Part shown: positions 14,798 to 15,882 of the stretch, one piece after another
Position numbering within the stretch: the stretch's first letter is position 1
How the letters are laid out: every line of letters begins with the position of its first letter
Source: UBA4615 sp035628395
Lineage (GTDB): Bacteria > Pseudomonadota > Gammaproteobacteria > Burkholderiales > Burkholderiaceae_E
Assembly: GCA_035628395.1 (NCBI GenBank)
Contig: DASPJX010000028.1
Coordinates: 1-15,882, forward strand
DNA length: 15,882 nt
Direction: 5' to 3'
The notes under the pieces: model-generated
Told to the model about the DNA's origin: nothing
The model's database searches: none
What the model saw: the letters and a program-made list of their open reading frames with translations, nothing else
Made by a program: the position numbers and the translations under genes

Positions 14798-15712
14798 ATG
14801 CTTGACGTCCGGATCCTCCGCGAGCTCCACGTCGAATCGCCGACCGGGGCCGGCGGAGTCGAATCGCTCAGCTCGGCCAGCGGGTTGGTTCGCAGCGGTG
14901 ACGGCGTGTTCGTGGTCGCCGACGACGAGCATCATCTCGCGCGGTTCGAGGTGTCGGGCGACCGCCCGGGTCGACGGATCCCGCTGTTCGACGGCGCGCT
15001 CCCCGGCGCGCACGAGGCGCGCAAGGCGGTCAAGCCGGACTGCGAGTCGCTCGTCCTCCTTCCGCCGTTCGGAGCCTTTCCCTGCGGCGCGTTGCTGGCG
15101 CTGGGCTCGGGCTCGCGGAGCACGCGGTATCGCGCCGCACTGCTGGGGCTCGACGCGGCGGGCGCAGCGGTCGGGGCGGCTCGCATCGTCGACTTCGCCG
15201 CGGTCTTCGAGTCGCTGAACGAATCGCTCGGCGTGCCGAACATCGAGGGCGCGTTCATCCGCGGCGACGCGCTGTGCCTGCTCCATCGCGGCAACGGGAC
15301 GAACGCCTTCGACGCGGTGGTGGAGTTCGGCTGGCCGGTCGTCCGCGAGTGGCTCGTCGGACGCGGGCCGGCCCCCGGGCCCGTCTCGATCGTCCGGATG
15401 TCGCTCGGCGCCATCGACGGCGTGCCGCTGAACTTCACCGACGGCGCGGCGCTCCCGGACGGCGGATGGGTCTTCAGCGCCGCGGCCGAGGACACGGCGG
15501 ACAGCTACCAGGACGGGCGTTGCACCGGCTCGGCGATCGGTCGGGTCGACGCGTCGGGCCGGATCGTGTCGATCGAACGGGTCGGCCTCGACGGCAAGAT
15601 CGAAGGCGTCGCCGCATCGGTCACGTCGTCCGGGATCGAGTTGCTGATGGTCACCGACGCGGACGACCGGGGTCGACCCAGCCTGCTGCTGGGTGCGTCG
15701 CTGCCGTCCTGA
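14798..15712 (+). CDS. DUF6929-like predicted beta-propeller protein
   Basis: A 304-residue protein with no signal peptide or membrane segment. Regular beta-strand/turn repeats and recurring short acidic motifs (CESLVLLP at 82-89, NIEGAF at 148-153, KIEGV at 267-271, VTDADD at 285-290) recall phytase-like/esterase-like propellers and the DUF6929 family found in Burkholderiales. No enzymatic role is established for the family as far as I know. The start at 14798 is the first in-frame ATG before the conserved region, but no Shine-Dalgarno is visible in front of it; another ATG 10 nt earlier (14788) is out of frame. It lies 232 bp after the membrane protein gene, in the same direction, so a separate promoter is likely. 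The family name is a recognition by eye. Confidence 0.68.
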   Translation: MLDVRILRELHVESPTGAGGVESLSSASGLVRSGDGVFVVADDEHHLARFEVSGDRPGRRIPLFDGALPGAHEARKAVKPDCESLVLLPPFGAFPCGALLALGSGSRSTRYRAALLGLDAAGAAVGAARIVDFAAVFESLNESLGVPNIEGAFIRGDALCLLHRGNGTNAFDAVVEFGWPVVREWLVGRGPAPGPVSIVRMSLGAIDGVPLNFTDGAALPDGGWVFSAAAEDTADSYQDGRCTGSAIGRVDASGRIVSIERVGLDGKIEGVAASVTSSGIELLMVTDADDRGRPSLLLGASLPS

Positions 15713-15713
15713 C

Positions 15714-15740
15714 CGGCCCCGTTCCTGGAAGAACGAGCCG
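15714..15740. terminator. Weak interrupted hairpin after the last gene
   Basis: CGGC (15714-15717) and CGTTC (15720-15724) pair with GAACG (15731-15735) and GCCG (15737-15740) around CTGGAA, with a small internal loop. It begins 2 bp after the stop of the preceding gene, a good place for a terminator, but has no T run. The rest of 15713-15882 shows no supportable gene. Confidence 0.3.
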
Positions 15741-15882
15741 TGCAAGCCCCGGCGACCTCCACCATTCCGGCTTGATTCCGGCCGGCCTGACGTCACTGCC
15801 GATTTCGGGCATCTCGGCTCGGCCCTCTCGTCCGAGCAAGCGGCCGCGGCCGTTGTCCACGATGTGCAATTCGAAGGCGCCG

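Noticed and set aside
11689..14799. A 1036-codon minus-strand open frame spanning DUF35, hydratase, isomerase and membrane protein genes
   Set aside because: It crosses several well-supported genes on both strands and is Arg/Gly/His-rich with no family resemblance.
15651..15882. The C-terminus of a minus-strand gene entering from the right, containing DNGRG like a histidine-kinase N box
   Set aside because: The remaining sequence does not resemble a kinase, the frame overlaps the DUF6929-like gene by about 60 bp, and too little is in the window to support a gene.
15862..15882. A plus-strand gene starting at the ATG at 15862
   Set aside because: Only seven codons are visible, with no ribosome binding site ahead of them.

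Overview
The window is very GC-rich DNA (roughly 70% by eye) from a bacterium. The gene families present are all common in metabolically versatile Betaproteobacteria of the Burkholderiales type: a livH/livMG/livF importer, SCP2-type thiolases with a DUF35 partner, a DsbA-like 2-hydroxychromene-2-carboxylate isomerase and a DUF6929-like protein. The taxonomic guess is an inference. There is no rRNA, tRNA or other strong marker. I saw no insertion sequence, integrase, CRISPR array or phage gene.

Layout. Bases 1-370 hold the C-terminal end of a class-E-like cytochrome P450 that is cut by the left edge. A gene-poor stretch of about 670 bp follows, with strong GC hairpins and, at its right end, an inverted repeat just ahead of a zinc-free MDR (quinone reductase type) dehydrogenase (1044-2045). 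A TetR regulator (2059-2817, minus) converges on the dehydrogenase and is divergent from the main operon. The shared 129-bp region between tetR and the operon carries a promoter-like sequence with a perfect 5-3-5 inverted repeat inside its spacer.

The main operon (2947-12630, plus) holds nine genes with gaps of 42 nt or less and four overlaps. In order they are: periplasmic substrate-binding protein, permease LivH, a LivM-LivG permease/ATPase fusion, ATPase LivF, SCP2-type thiolase 1, AMP-forming acyl-CoA synthetase, SCP2-type thiolase 2, DUF35 zinc-ribbon/OB protein, and enoyl-CoA hydratase. This reads as one uptake-and-degradation unit. A hydrophobic branched-chain-amino-acid-type importer would bring in a carboxylic acid. 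The synthetase would make its CoA thioester. The hydratase and thiolases would shorten it, with DUF35 as partner of one or both thiolases. The TetR protein probably represses the unit. The substrate cannot be read from the sequence. The neighbouring P450, dehydrogenase and chromene-carboxylate-isomerase homologue suggest an aromatic, alicyclic, terpenoid or steroid-like compound, but that is inference.

To the right, a minus-strand DsbA-like isomerase (12834-13472) converges on the operon. A 352-bp divergent region follows, then a NnrU/isoprenylcysteine-methyltransferase-like membrane protein (13825-14565) and a DUF6929-like predicted beta-propeller protein (14798-15712). The last 170 bp contain only a weak hairpin. 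Short intergenic stretches at 12631-12833 and 14566-14797 hold no supportable gene.
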